Shown in pieces: positions 1 to 6,669 of a stretch of DNA of 11,472 nt. Source of the DNA: Cryptobacterium sp. CAG:338 (GTDB lineage Bacteria; Actinomycetota; Coriobacteriia; Coriobacteriales; Eggerthellaceae). Under the pieces are notes generated by a model. It was not told the origin of the DNA. It did no database searches and saw only the letters and a program-made list of their open reading frames with translations. Position numbers and translations under genes: made by a program. The number at the start of each line of letters is the position of its first letter. Positions within the stretch are counted from its first letter, which is position 1. The DNA lies in assembly GCA_000435475.1 (NCBI GenBank), contig FR896058.1, positions 15,937 through 27,408 of the forward strand, given 5' to 3'.

Positions 1-1053
1 AACATAACGAAGGGCGTCATTTACGTAAGCCTCTTCGTCACGAAGGATGTCAGGGAAGCGGAAGAGCTTCTGAGCAGGTACCTGGTTAATGCGGAACTGT
101 TCCATCCAGTAATCGAAAGGCTGCTTAGCGAATGCCTCTTCAAGCCATCCGATAACTTCCTTGTTCTTACCGGAAGCCTTCAGGTGGGTGAGGTCCTTGG
201 TGTCGATGTTGTCGATCTGATCTTCGCGACCAAAGATCTTCATCATCATTTCATAGTACTTATCGTACTGAGGCATGCAGATATAAATCCACTTGTCGTC
301 AGAAGTGCGATAGGTGTTGTTGAAAGGATTAGGAACGTCGGTACGAGACTTAGGATAGTCAGCACCAAACTGCTGAGCGCAAATTCCGATGTCAGATGCG
401 AAAATTGCAGCAGCATAGAGGTTGGTTACAACCTTTTCGCCCTTACCGGTACGAGTACGGTTGAACAGAGCAGCACAAATACCGCCAGCAAGCATGCAAG
501 CAGCGTTGTTGTCACCGAATGCCTGAGGAGCGATTGCAGGAGACTGACCCTTCTCACGGAAAACGTTAGCTACGCCACCACGAGCAGCCCAGCATACTGC
601 GTCGTATCCGGGGGAATCCTTTTCAGGACCATACTCGCCATAACCACGCATCTGAGCCCAAATCAGCGTTGGGAACTCTTCGTGGATGGTTTCATAGTCA
701 AGACCAAGCTTCTTCAAAGCCTTGTCACGCAGGTTAACGACAAAAACGTCAGCATCAGCAAGAAGCTTCTTCATGAACTTCATGCCGTCTTCGTTCTTGA
801 GGTTAATAGCTACCAGGTCTTTGTTGGTGTTGTTAAGGTCGAACGTAGGATCTTCGAAGTCGTTCTTTTCGCAACCAAAGCCAGGACCCTGGGTACGCTG
901 AGCATCGCCATGAAGAGGTTCGGTCTTAATGACGGTTGCACCCATTTCGGAAAGGCAGCGTACTGCAGCAGGAGCTGCTACCCATTCGCAAAGCTCTACG
1001 ACTTTAACGCCTGCGAGAGGGCCGAAGCCATTGAGTTTATCTGTAGTGGACAT
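1..1053 (-). CDS. Family III (CaiB/BaiF/FldA-like) CoA transferase, 3' end missing
   Basis: Read from the minus strand, this is an open frame of 351 codons starting MSTTDKLNGFGPLAGVKVVE and still open at the left edge, so about 50-80 C-terminal residues are missing. The family moves CoA between an acyl-CoA and a free carboxylic acid through an aspartyl-CoA intermediate. The N-terminal half matches what I remember of FldA (cinnamoyl-CoA:phenyllactate CoA transferase): the LxNxNK block near residue 73, the GLDYET block near 117, the RGYGEYGP block near 136, and PGYDAVCWAARGG near 148, where Asp151 is the expected catalytic residue. The start at 1053 is chosen because GGAAGGAG lies 9 nt upstream. 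It is transcribed away from the hydrogenase operon. The family is certain. The substrate is not: aryl-lactate, 2-hydroxyacid, carnitine or bile-acid substrates are all possible, and no dehydratase gene is in view to decide. Confidence 0.9.
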   Translation of the reverse strand, partial: MSTTDKLNGFGPLAGVKVVELCEWVAAPAAVRCLSEMGATVIKTEPLHGDAQRTQGPGFGCEKNDFEDPTFDLNNTNKDLVAINLKNEDGMKFMKKLLADADVFVVNLRDKALKKLGLDYETIHEEFPTLIWAQMRGYGEYGPEKDSPGYDAVCWAARGGVANVFREKGQSPAIAPQAFGDNNAACMLAGGICAALFNRTRTGKGEKVVTNLYAAAIFASDIGICAQQFGADYPKSRTDVPNPFNNTYRTSDDKWIYICMPQYDKYYEMMMKIFGREDQIDNIDTKDLTHLKASGKNKEVIGWLEEAFAKQPFDYWMEQFRINQVPAQKLFRFPDILRDEEAYVNDALRYV

Positions 1054-1068
1054 ACAGACTTTCTCCTT

Positions 1069-1087
1069 CCATTGTTATTAACGATGG
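1069..1087 (-). promoter_or_regulatory. Near-palindrome at the CoA transferase ribosome binding site
   Basis: CCATTGTT and AACGATGG form an 8-bp dyad with one mismatch around a 3-nt centre. On the minus-strand transcript the downstream arm runs into the first bases of the GGAAGGAG Shine-Dalgarno. It could be a small translational hairpin or an operator half-site pair. The arms are short and chance is a real alternative. Confidence 0.25.
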
Positions 1088-1288
1088 AACCCGCTCTGCG
1101 CTGCAGTGAAAGCGCCTTTGCTTACCCCTAGTGCAGTCGGGCTTATTACATCACCTTTCTAGTATGGCTATCGCAAAGGTTCATGGGGATGGTCAGTAAT
1201 TCGTGTTTGTCTATTTTTTTGCGAAAAATACTTATTTCTTTGAATGATTAGCCAAATTTCATGAATATTTTGGGACAAAACCACTCTA

Positions 1289-1327
1289 TTTGACCACCAC
1301 TTACCCCCAAATTGAATCCGTTGACCC
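1289..1327 (+). repeat. Upstream cluster of TTKACC motifs (candidate operator)
   Basis: Three related motifs lie on the same strand: TTTGACC (1289-1295), CTTACCC (1300-1306) and AATCCGTTGACCC (1315-1327). Their central A residues are at 1293, 1303 and 1324, so spacing is 10 then 21 bp, one and two helical turns. The third copy matches 12 of 13 bases of the downstream copy at 1477-1489. Same-face spacing suggests binding sites for a protein that stacks along the DNA. This is pattern evidence only. Confidence 0.4.
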
Positions 1328-1458
1328 ATTCACGCTTTTTACTCACTACTTCCAGCAATACCCAAGCGGTGTCAGATTGGCTGCTGCTGCGACGTTCGAA
1401 AGGTGAGATTTCCACACATTCCAATGGTTTATCAATTTATTTCTTAGGGTTATATCTG

Positions 1459-1489
1459 CCGTTTACCTGAAAAATCAATCCGTTTACCC
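1459..1489 (+). repeat. Tandem CCGTTTACC direct repeat, 21-bp spacing (candidate activator site)
   Basis: CCGTTTACC occurs at 1459-1467 and again at 1480-1488, exactly 21 bp apart, so both copies face the same side of the helix. They lie about 70-100 bp upstream of the -35 box of the hydrogenase promoter, a usual place for an activator. The same motif in degenerate form occurs at 1289-1327. No regulator for it can be named from the sequence. Confidence 0.45.
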
Positions 1490-1556
1490 GAGAAGATCAT
1501 TCATGATTATTTTTCAACAAAATTTATAAAAGAGCTGATAACTTGCATATATTAAT

Positions 1557-1585
1557 TTGTCTAGCAGATATCACTATTTTATACA
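1557..1585 (+). promoter_or_regulatory. Sigma70-type promoter of the hydrogenase operon
   Basis: TTGTCT (1557-1562), a 17-bp spacer and TATACA (1580-1585) make a good housekeeping promoter in an AT-rich setting. Transcription would start near 1592 and give a leader of about 135 nt before the first gene. It is the best match in the 673-bp region and points at the hydrogenase genes. Confidence 0.6.
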
Positions 1586-1591
1586 ATTAAG

Positions 1592-1726
1592 GGCAGGCAA
1601 TTTGCGCTTTTGCGTTCCCCTACTAGGTCAATCAATCGCAATCAGGTGCAGCTAAGCCTTACCTTTGTAGCCCAGAGCCCAAGATTAACGCTACAAGCTC
1701 AATCGTTCATATGTTAGGAGGATTGG
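1592..1726 (+). other. Leader of the hydrogenase operon with a small stem-loop
   Basis: The predicted 5' untranslated region contains a 7-bp inverted repeat, TTGTAGC (1665-1671) and GCTACAA (1690-1696), with an 18-nt loop. It ends in a strong TAGGAGG Shine-Dalgarno (1715-1721) just before the ATG at 1727. I see no known riboswitch signature. The leader may simply be long, or it may carry post-transcriptional control. Confidence 0.3.
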
Positions 1727-3565
1727 ATGAGCAAACTATCCGTGACACCCGTCGCGCAAGACGATGCCAAGCAAAATGCTTATATGCAAGAGTTCGCTCG
1801 CCGTATCGAAGCAACACCCCCTGGAATGTGCCCCGTCTCTATGCAGCTATCCTTGCTACAGGCAAGCGGCTGCCAGACATGTGGAAAATGCACCCCTTGT
1901 CGCGAAGGCATTCCTCAATTGGAAGGCATGCTTGAAGCAGTCCTCGCCTTTGAAGGCACCCCCGATCTATTGGACACCATGCGTAAAAAGGCACGTGTTA
2001 TTCGCGATACTGCCGACTGCGCTATCGGTTGGCATGCCGCAGATGTGTTTCTCCAAGGAATGGACACGTTTGCTGCAGAATACGAAAGCCACGTTACTAA
2101 ATTCTCATGTCAAGAAGGCGTTACCCAAACGGTTCCCTGTGAAACCATGTGTCCTGCGCACGTAGACGTTCCTGCTTATATTGCTCTTGTTGGTGAAGGC
2201 GACTACGCAGGCGCTATCAATATGATTCGCAAGGACAACCCTTTCCCTACCGCTTGTGCCTTTGTTTGTGAGCATCCCTGCGAAGAACGTTGCCGTCGTA
2301 CTCTTATTGATGCACCTATCAACATTCGCGGCATTAAAAAATTCGCGGTAGACAATATGCCAGCAGATAAAGTACAAACCCCTAAACCAGCCGATCCTAC
2401 GGGCAAAAAGGTTGCTATTATCGGCGGTGGTCCTTCTGGCTTAACCTGCGCTTACTATTGCGCTTTGATGGGCCATGGAGTGCACGTTTTCGAACGCCGT
2501 AAGCACCTTGGCGGCATGATGCGCTACGGCATTCCTGCCTATCGTTTCCCCCGCGAACGCCTCGACGAAGACATTCGCGCCATTCTTTCTGCGGGAGATA
2601 TTACGGTTCATTACGAAAGCGACATCGACACCACAACCATGGCACAAATTTCAAAAGACTACGACGCTTGCTATGTAGCCATTGGCGCTCAAGGCGGCAA
2701 AGTATTGCGCATGGAAGGCTCTGACGCCGAAGGTGTTATGAGCGCGGTGGATCTTCTTACTGAAATCGGCGAAAACAACTACCCTGACTTTACCGGAAAG
2801 AAAGTTGTTGTTATCGGCGGCGGCAATGTTGCTATGGACTGCGCTCGCACAAGCGTTCGTGCAGGTGCAGAAAGTGTAACGATTGCTTACCGTCGTCGCA
2901 TCGAAGACATGACTGCTTTGCGTTCCGAAATTGATTCAGCGATGCAAGAAGGTGTGGAAATGTGCGTCCTGCAGGCACCTGACCACATCGAAGTAACCGA
3001 TGGTCACTGCACCGCACTTTACACACAGCCCCAGATGATTGGTCCCGTAAAGGGTGGTCGCCCCACTCCTCAAAAAGCAAACAAGCCGCTTTATCGCATT
3101 GAAGCAGACATCATTCTTATTGCCGTCGGCCAATCGATCGAATCAGCGCCTTTCGAACAGTTCGGTATGGAAGTGGATCGCACCTATTTCCAAGCTGATG
3201 AATATCTGAAGTCACTTCATGGCCCCGACAATGTGTTTGTTGGTGGCGACTGCCAAGTTGGCCCTAAAACCGTTATCGTCGCTATCGGTGCAGGAAAAGT
3301 TGCAGCTCGCAATATCGATGACTACCTGGGCTTCGATCACGAACTTGACTGTGGTGCAACCGCACCAGCCCCCAAACCTAACAACCGCGTGGCATGCGGT
3401 CGTGTAAACATCGTAGAACGCCCCGCAAGCGAGCGTAAACATGACTTCGATGCCGTGGAAGTTGAAATGAGCTTGGAAGAAGCCCAGCAAGAATGCGGTC
3501 GTTGCTTACGTTGCGACCATTATGGCTGCGGCGTAATGGAAGGAGGCCGAATCCAGTATGTTTAA
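1727..3565 (+). CDS. NuoF C-terminal/GltD-like flavoprotein subunit of [FeFe]-hydrogenase
   Basis: This 612-residue cytoplasmic protein probably passes electrons between NAD(P)H and the hydrogenase encoded next. Residues about 45-100 match the C-terminal 4Fe-4S region of NuoF/HydB (SGCQTCGKCTPCRE; ligands Cys52, 55, 58 and 98). Residues about 135-190 are a GltD/DPYD-type iron-sulfur domain (Cys138, 142, 177, 181, 185, 189). An FAD Rossmann motif (IIGGGPSGL, 231-239) and a second nucleotide motif (VVIGGGNVAMDCA, 361-373) followed by YRRR at 388-391 suggest NADPH. The FAD-closing VGGDCQVGP motif is at 506-513. A C-terminal CGRCLRCDHYGCG offers four more cysteines (590, 593, 596, 601). The FMN/NADH domain of NuoF is absent. 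The start follows TAGGAGG at 1715-1721. The gene overlaps hydA by 8 bp, implying coupled translation and a stable complex. Without the neighbour it would be called a glutamate synthase small subunit, but no large subunit is present. Confidence 0.9.
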   Translation: MSKLSVTPVAQDDAKQNAYMQEFARRIEATPPGMCPVSMQLSLLQASGCQTCGKCTPCREGIPQLEGMLEAVLAFEGTPDLLDTMRKKARVIRDTADCAIGWHAADVFLQGMDTFAAEYESHVTKFSCQEGVTQTVPCETMCPAHVDVPAYIALVGEGDYAGAINMIRKDNPFPTACAFVCEHPCEERCRRTLIDAPINIRGIKKFAVDNMPADKVQTPKPADPTGKKVAIIGGGPSGLTCAYYCALMGHGVHVFERRKHLGGMMRYGIPAYRFPRERLDEDIRAILSAGDITVHYESDIDTTTMAQISKDYDACYVAIGAQGGKVLRMEGSDAEGVMSAVDLLTEIGENNYPDFTGKKVVVIGGGNVAMDCARTSVRAGAESVTIAYRRRIEDMTALRSEIDSAMQEGVEMCVLQAPDHIEVTDGHCTALYTQPQMIGPVKGGRPTPQKANKPLYRIEADIILIAVGQSIESAPFEQFGMEVDRTYFQADEYLKSLHGPDNVFVGGDCQVGPKTVIVAIGAGKVAARNIDDYLGFDHELDCGATAPAPKPNNRVACGRVNIVERPASERKHDFDAVEVEMSLEEAQQECGRCLRCDHYGCGVMEGGRIQYV

Positions 3566-5279
3566 CGTAACCGTTGACGGTAAAGCCGTATCAGTAAAAG
3601 AAGGCTCCACCATTTTAGATGCAGCCCAAGCTGCAAGCGTTTCCATTCCTACGCTTTGCTGGATGAAAGACCTGAATGAAATTGGTTCCTGCCGAATTTG
3701 TGTGGTAGAAACCGAAGGCGACGATGCTTTAAGCGCAGCTTGCAATACTCCTGTACGCGACGGCATGAACATCAACACCCGTTCGCCTCGCGTAATCGCA
3801 GCACGCCGTGAGAATATGCGCACGATCCTAGAAGGACATCGCAGCGAGTGCACTACTTGCGAACGCTCCGGCACCTGCGCACTTCAGCGCACCGCAGCTG
3901 AATTAAACGTAGGCGAACTTGATTTCGATCCGGTATTCGACTTTGAAGCATGGGATGAAGATTTCCCTCTGCAGCGTGATGCAAGCAAATGTATCCGTTG
4001 CGGACGTTGTGTTGTGGAATGCGCAAAAGTTCAGCATTGCAGCGTTTGGGATTTCAAGGGTCCTTCCGCTTTCCGTAGTATCACCGTACGCGATGGCAAG
4101 GAAATCAGTGAAGCAGGTTGCGCATTATGCGGTCAATGCATTACTCATTGCCCCACAGGCGCTCTTACCGCGCGTAACGATATTGCAAAAATTCTTGATG
4201 CTTTAGCAGACCCCGATACCATGACCGTGATCCAGTTTGCCCCTGCCATTCGTGCAGCATGGGGCGAAGTAATGGGACTCACCCACGAAGAGGCAACTCC
4301 TGGACGCATGGCGGCTGCCGCAAAATCTTTAGGCTTTGACCGCGTTTTCGACACCGATTTTGCCGCCGACCTTACCATCATGGAAGAGGGCAACGAATTT
4401 ATCGAATGGTACACCTCAGGCAAGAAGCGCCCTATGTTTACCTCTTGCTGCCCTGGCTGGGTACGTTTTGCAAAGCTGCATTATCCTCAATTTGTCGAGC
4501 AGCTCTCTACCAGCAAATCCCCTCACCAAATGCTGGGTGCTGTTGTTAAGAACACCCTGAAAGAGCCCATGGAAGCAGAAGGCAAGAAACGCATGTTTGT
4601 TGTTTCGGTTATGCCCTGCGTTGCAAAGAAATATGAATGTGGCGTTCCTCAGCTTTCTACCAAAGCGGGCCCCGATGTTGATGCGGTTCTTACTACCCGC
4701 GAATTCAACAGCATGCTGCGTATGTTTAAGGTAAACTGCGCTGAATTAGAAGAAGCTCCCTTCGACAATCCTTTGGGGCTTTCCACTGGCGCAGGCACGA
4801 TCTTTGGTCGAACTGGCGGTGTTATGGAAGCAGCGCTGCGCACGGCTGCCTTTATTTTGACTGGCAAGAATCCCGACTTTGCAACCTGCGATACTACCGA
4901 AGCAACGCCTGAGCGCCCCTGGACCGACAAGACCCTCGAAATCGCTGACCTCACTATCAAGATCGCAGTAGCAAGTGGCTTAGAAAATACTTCGAAACTG
5001 CTCGAAGCGCTTGAAGCAGGTGAAGCAGAATACGACTTTGTCGAAATCATGGCTTGCCCTGGTGGCTGCGTTGGCGGCGGCGGACAACCTATTGAATTCA
5101 ACGTGGAAATGGCAGCCGAACGCGCTAAGGTACTGAACCGTCTCGACTCAAATGACACGTTACGCTTCTCGCATGAAAACCCCGACATCCAAAAGCTCTA
5201 TGCCGATTGGATTGGCAAACCGCTTTCGGAAACTGCAGAAGCATGGCTTCATACCGAACAGGTTGAATGGGACATTTAA
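3558..5279 (+). CDS. hydA: [FeFe]-hydrogenase catalytic subunit, CpI-type group A
   Basis: It catalyses reversible proton reduction to H2 at the H-cluster in the cytoplasm. At 573 residues it has the domain plan and almost the length of C. pasteurianum CpI. In order it shows a plant-type 2Fe-2S domain (Cys34, 45, 48, 62), the His-Cys3 4Fe-4S site (His94, Cys98, 101, 107), and two ferredoxin-type 4Fe-4S clusters (Cys145, 148, 151, 155 and Cys188, 191, 194, 198). The H-cluster motifs are L1 FTSCCPGW (proton-relay Cys297, ligand Cys298), L2 MPCVAKKYE (Cys354, Lys357, Glu360) and L3 MACPGGCVGGGGQP (Cys500, Cys504). No expected ligand is missing, so the enzyme should be active once matured. AGGAGG (3540-3545) lies inside the upstream gene. 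The partner subunit suggests NAD(P)H linkage instead of ferredoxin alone; direction in the cell cannot be read from sequence. Confidence 0.97.
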   Translation: MFNVTVDGKAVSVKEGSTILDAAQAASVSIPTLCWMKDLNEIGSCRICVVETEGDDALSAACNTPVRDGMNINTRSPRVIAARRENMRTILEGHRSECTTCERSGTCALQRTAAELNVGELDFDPVFDFEAWDEDFPLQRDASKCIRCGRCVVECAKVQHCSVWDFKGPSAFRSITVRDGKEISEAGCALCGQCITHCPTGALTARNDIAKILDALADPDTMTVIQFAPAIRAAWGEVMGLTHEEATPGRMAAAAKSLGFDRVFDTDFAADLTIMEEGNEFIEWYTSGKKRPMFTSCCPGWVRFAKLHYPQFVEQLSTSKSPHQMLGAVVKNTLKEPMEAEGKKRMFVVSVMPCVAKKYECGVPQLSTKAGPDVDAVLTTREFNSMLRMFKVNCAELEEAPFDNPLGLSTGAGTIFGRTGGVMEAALRTAAFILTGKNPDFATCDTTEATPERPWTDKTLEIADLTIKIAVASGLENTSKLLEALEAGEAEYDFVEIMACPGGCVGGGGQPIEFNVEMAAERAKVLNRLDSNDTLRFSHENPDIQKLYADWIGKPLSETAEAWLHTEQVEWDI

Positions 5280-5328
5280 TTTGGTAACTGAGCGATAACA
5301 AATTACGACTTGTTACGCATTTGAAATG

Positions 5329-5361
5329 CCGGCAGGATACCTTCTATGGGTGTCCTGCCGG
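5329..5361 (+). terminator. Strong hairpin between hydA and hydE
   Basis: CCGGCAGGATACC (5329-5341) pairs with GGTGTCCTGCCGG (5349-5361) over 13 bp with one G-U pair and a 7-nt loop. The tail TTTAACTTT is only moderately U-rich. It sits 50 nt after the hydA stop. It may be a terminator, a partial terminator that lowers maturase expression relative to the structural genes, or a 3' stabilising structure. Confidence 0.6.
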
Positions 5362-5378
5362 TTTAACTTTAACTATCC

Positions 5379-6668
5379 ATGAAGAAGATGCATCAACATA
5401 TCAACACAAGGCTTCCGCGCCCCCGCGCCTTCAAACGCACTCGAATGAAGTGTGCCAGAAGACAATGGGGTAATTTTTGTACGCCATCCCTTATGGATTC
5501 CTGCGCAGAAACCTACAAGCTCTCTTCTTTTATAAAAACTCACAACCCCTCTTCGGACAAAAACCCCACGCTCACTTCGGACAAAAACTCTCCGAAAGTC
5601 TCTGGGCGCATTTCTCATGCCTACCTGCTCGAACTGGCAGAAAAACTCATAGCGTTTCGCACGTTAAGCCTTGACGAGTACGAATCGCTTATCAGCTTCT
5701 ACGATAAAGAGGTAACGGATCTTCTAACCAATGAGGCAAAGCGAATTCGTGAAGGTGTCTACGGCACAACAGTGTATATTCGTGGGTTGATTGAAATTAG
5801 CAATTACTGCAAAAACGACTGTCTGTATTGTGGAATCAGAAAAAGCAACCACTCTTGCACGCGTTACCGTCTAACCCCTCAAGATATTCTCGAATGTGCT
5901 TGCGAAGGATATCGTCTTGGCTTTAGAACGTTCGTTTTGCAAGGCGGCGAAGATCCCTGGTTTAACGACGATCGACTCGTTGATCTTCTTCACGAGCTCA
6001 AATCCGCCTACCCCGACTGCGCGATTACCCTTTCACTTGGCGAGCGCACCTACGAAAGCTACCAGCGCCTGTTCAATGCAGGTGCTGATCGTTATCTTTT
6101 ACGCCATGAAACCGTATGTGAAGATCTGTATAGCAAGCTTCACCCTCAAACTATGCATCTAGAGAATCGTCTCCAATGTTTGGAAGACCTTCGCAGCATT
6201 GGATATGCGGTTGGATGCGGCTTTATGGTAGGAGCCCCCTATCAAACCGCACGTGATCTTGCGCATGATTTGAAATTCATTGAGCATTTCAAGCCCGAAA
6301 TGTGTGGCATTGGGCCTTTTATCCCCCATCATGCCACCCCTTTTCGCGCTATGCCTGCAGGCAGCGTTGATTTAACATGCTTTCTGCTTTCCTTGATACG
6401 CATCATTCATCCATCAGTATTACTTCCTGCAACCACTGCCCTCGGTTCGCTCGACCCTCAAGGCAGAACTAAAGGCATGCTGACAGGAGCCAATGTGGTT
6501 ATGCCTAACCTCTCCCCTTTGAATGTGCGCGCAAATTACGAACTTTACAACAACAAAGCTCATACCGGCACCGAGGCTGCTGAACATCTCAGCCTCCTCG
6601 ATGCCGATATGCAGTCGATCGGTTATCACCTGGTAATTGATCGCGGAGACCCTAAAGAAAGGCTATAA
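5379..6668 (+). CDS. hydE: [FeFe]-hydrogenase maturase HydE, radical SAM; start uncertain
   Basis: HydE is a radical SAM enzyme that, with HydG and HydF, makes the 2Fe subcluster of the H-cluster and is tied to building the dithiolate bridge. The radical SAM motif is CKNDCLYC (Cys144, 148, 151 from the first ATG). It is followed by family blocks VLQGGEDPW, LSLGER, GADRYLLRHET, GFMVGAPYQT, GIGPFIPHHATP, LLPATTALGS and GANVVMPNLSP. Homology to Thermotoga HydE begins only near residue 80, leaving about 78 extra residues that are basic, low in family character and include a repeated SDKN unit. None of the in-frame ATGs (5379, 5388, 5445, 5493) has a good Shine-Dalgarno. The start at 5379 is therefore only the longest option; a later or non-ATG start giving about 350 residues is as likely. 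Only 1 nt separates its stop from hydG. Confidence 0.93.
   Translation: MKKMHQHINTRLPRPRAFKRTRMKCARRQWGNFCTPSLMDSCAETYKLSSFIKTHNPSSDKNPTLTSDKNSPKVSGRISHAYLLELAEKLIAFRTLSLDEYESLISFYDKEVTDLLTNEAKRIREGVYGTTVYIRGLIEISNYCKNDCLYCGIRKSNHSCTRYRLTPQDILECACEGYRLGFRTFVLQGGEDPWFNDDRLVDLLHELKSAYPDCAITLSLGERTYESYQRLFNAGADRYLLRHETVCEDLYSKLHPQTMHLENRLQCLEDLRSIGYAVGCGFMVGAPYQTARDLAHDLKFIEHFKPEMCGIGPFIPHHATPFRAMPAGSVDLTCFLLSLIRIIHPSVLLPATTALGSLDPQGRTKGMLTGANVVMPNLSPLNVRANYELYNNKAHTGTEAAEHLSLLDADMQSIGYHLVIDRGDPKERL
5551..5588 (+). repeat. 14-bp direct repeat in the hydE 5' region
   Basis: CTTCGGACAAAAAC occurs at 5551-5564 and again at 5575-5588, exactly 24 bp apart. If translated it gives two SDKN units in the doubtful N-terminal extension of HydE. 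If the true start is downstream, it is a non-coding repeat just before the gene. Chance or a small duplication are both possible. Confidence 0.4.
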
Positions 6669-6669
6669 C

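Larger units (their letters stand above)
1054..1726. other. Long divergent intergenic regulatory region
   Basis: This 673-bp stretch between two divergently transcribed genes has no plausible coding frame; the short ATG frames near 1260 and 1503 stop quickly. It is AT-rich from about 1200 to 1590. It holds a convincing promoter for the hydrogenase genes (1557-1585), a leader of about 135 nt, a group of TTKACC motifs in helical phase (1289-1489), and a small ATCAT/ATGAT dyad at 1496-1507. I could not pick a convincing promoter for the CoA transferase on the minus strand, although one must lie here or the gene is read from a promoter with poor consensus. The length is well above that needed for two promoters, which points to multi-site control. 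Confidence 0.7.

Noticed and set aside
184..1131. Long plus-strand open frame of 315 codons
   Set aside because: It is antisense to the CoA transferase, which has clear family motifs and a good ribosome binding site. The antisense product resembles no protein I know and has no start signal.
1711..2165. Short overlapping plus-strand frames around the start of the flavoprotein gene
   Set aside because: They are out of frame with the conserved iron-sulfur motifs; the Shine-Dalgarno at 1715-1721 fits the ATG at 1727.
1727..3565. Glutamate synthase small subunit (gltD) as the name of the flavoprotein
   Set aside because: No large subunit is present, the protein carries a NuoF-type 4Fe-4S tail at its N-terminus, and it overlaps hydA. 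GltD describes only its fold.
4649..5188. 179-codon minus-strand frame inside hydA
   Set aside because: It is a shadow of the hydrogenase H-cluster region with no start signal and a low-complexity product.
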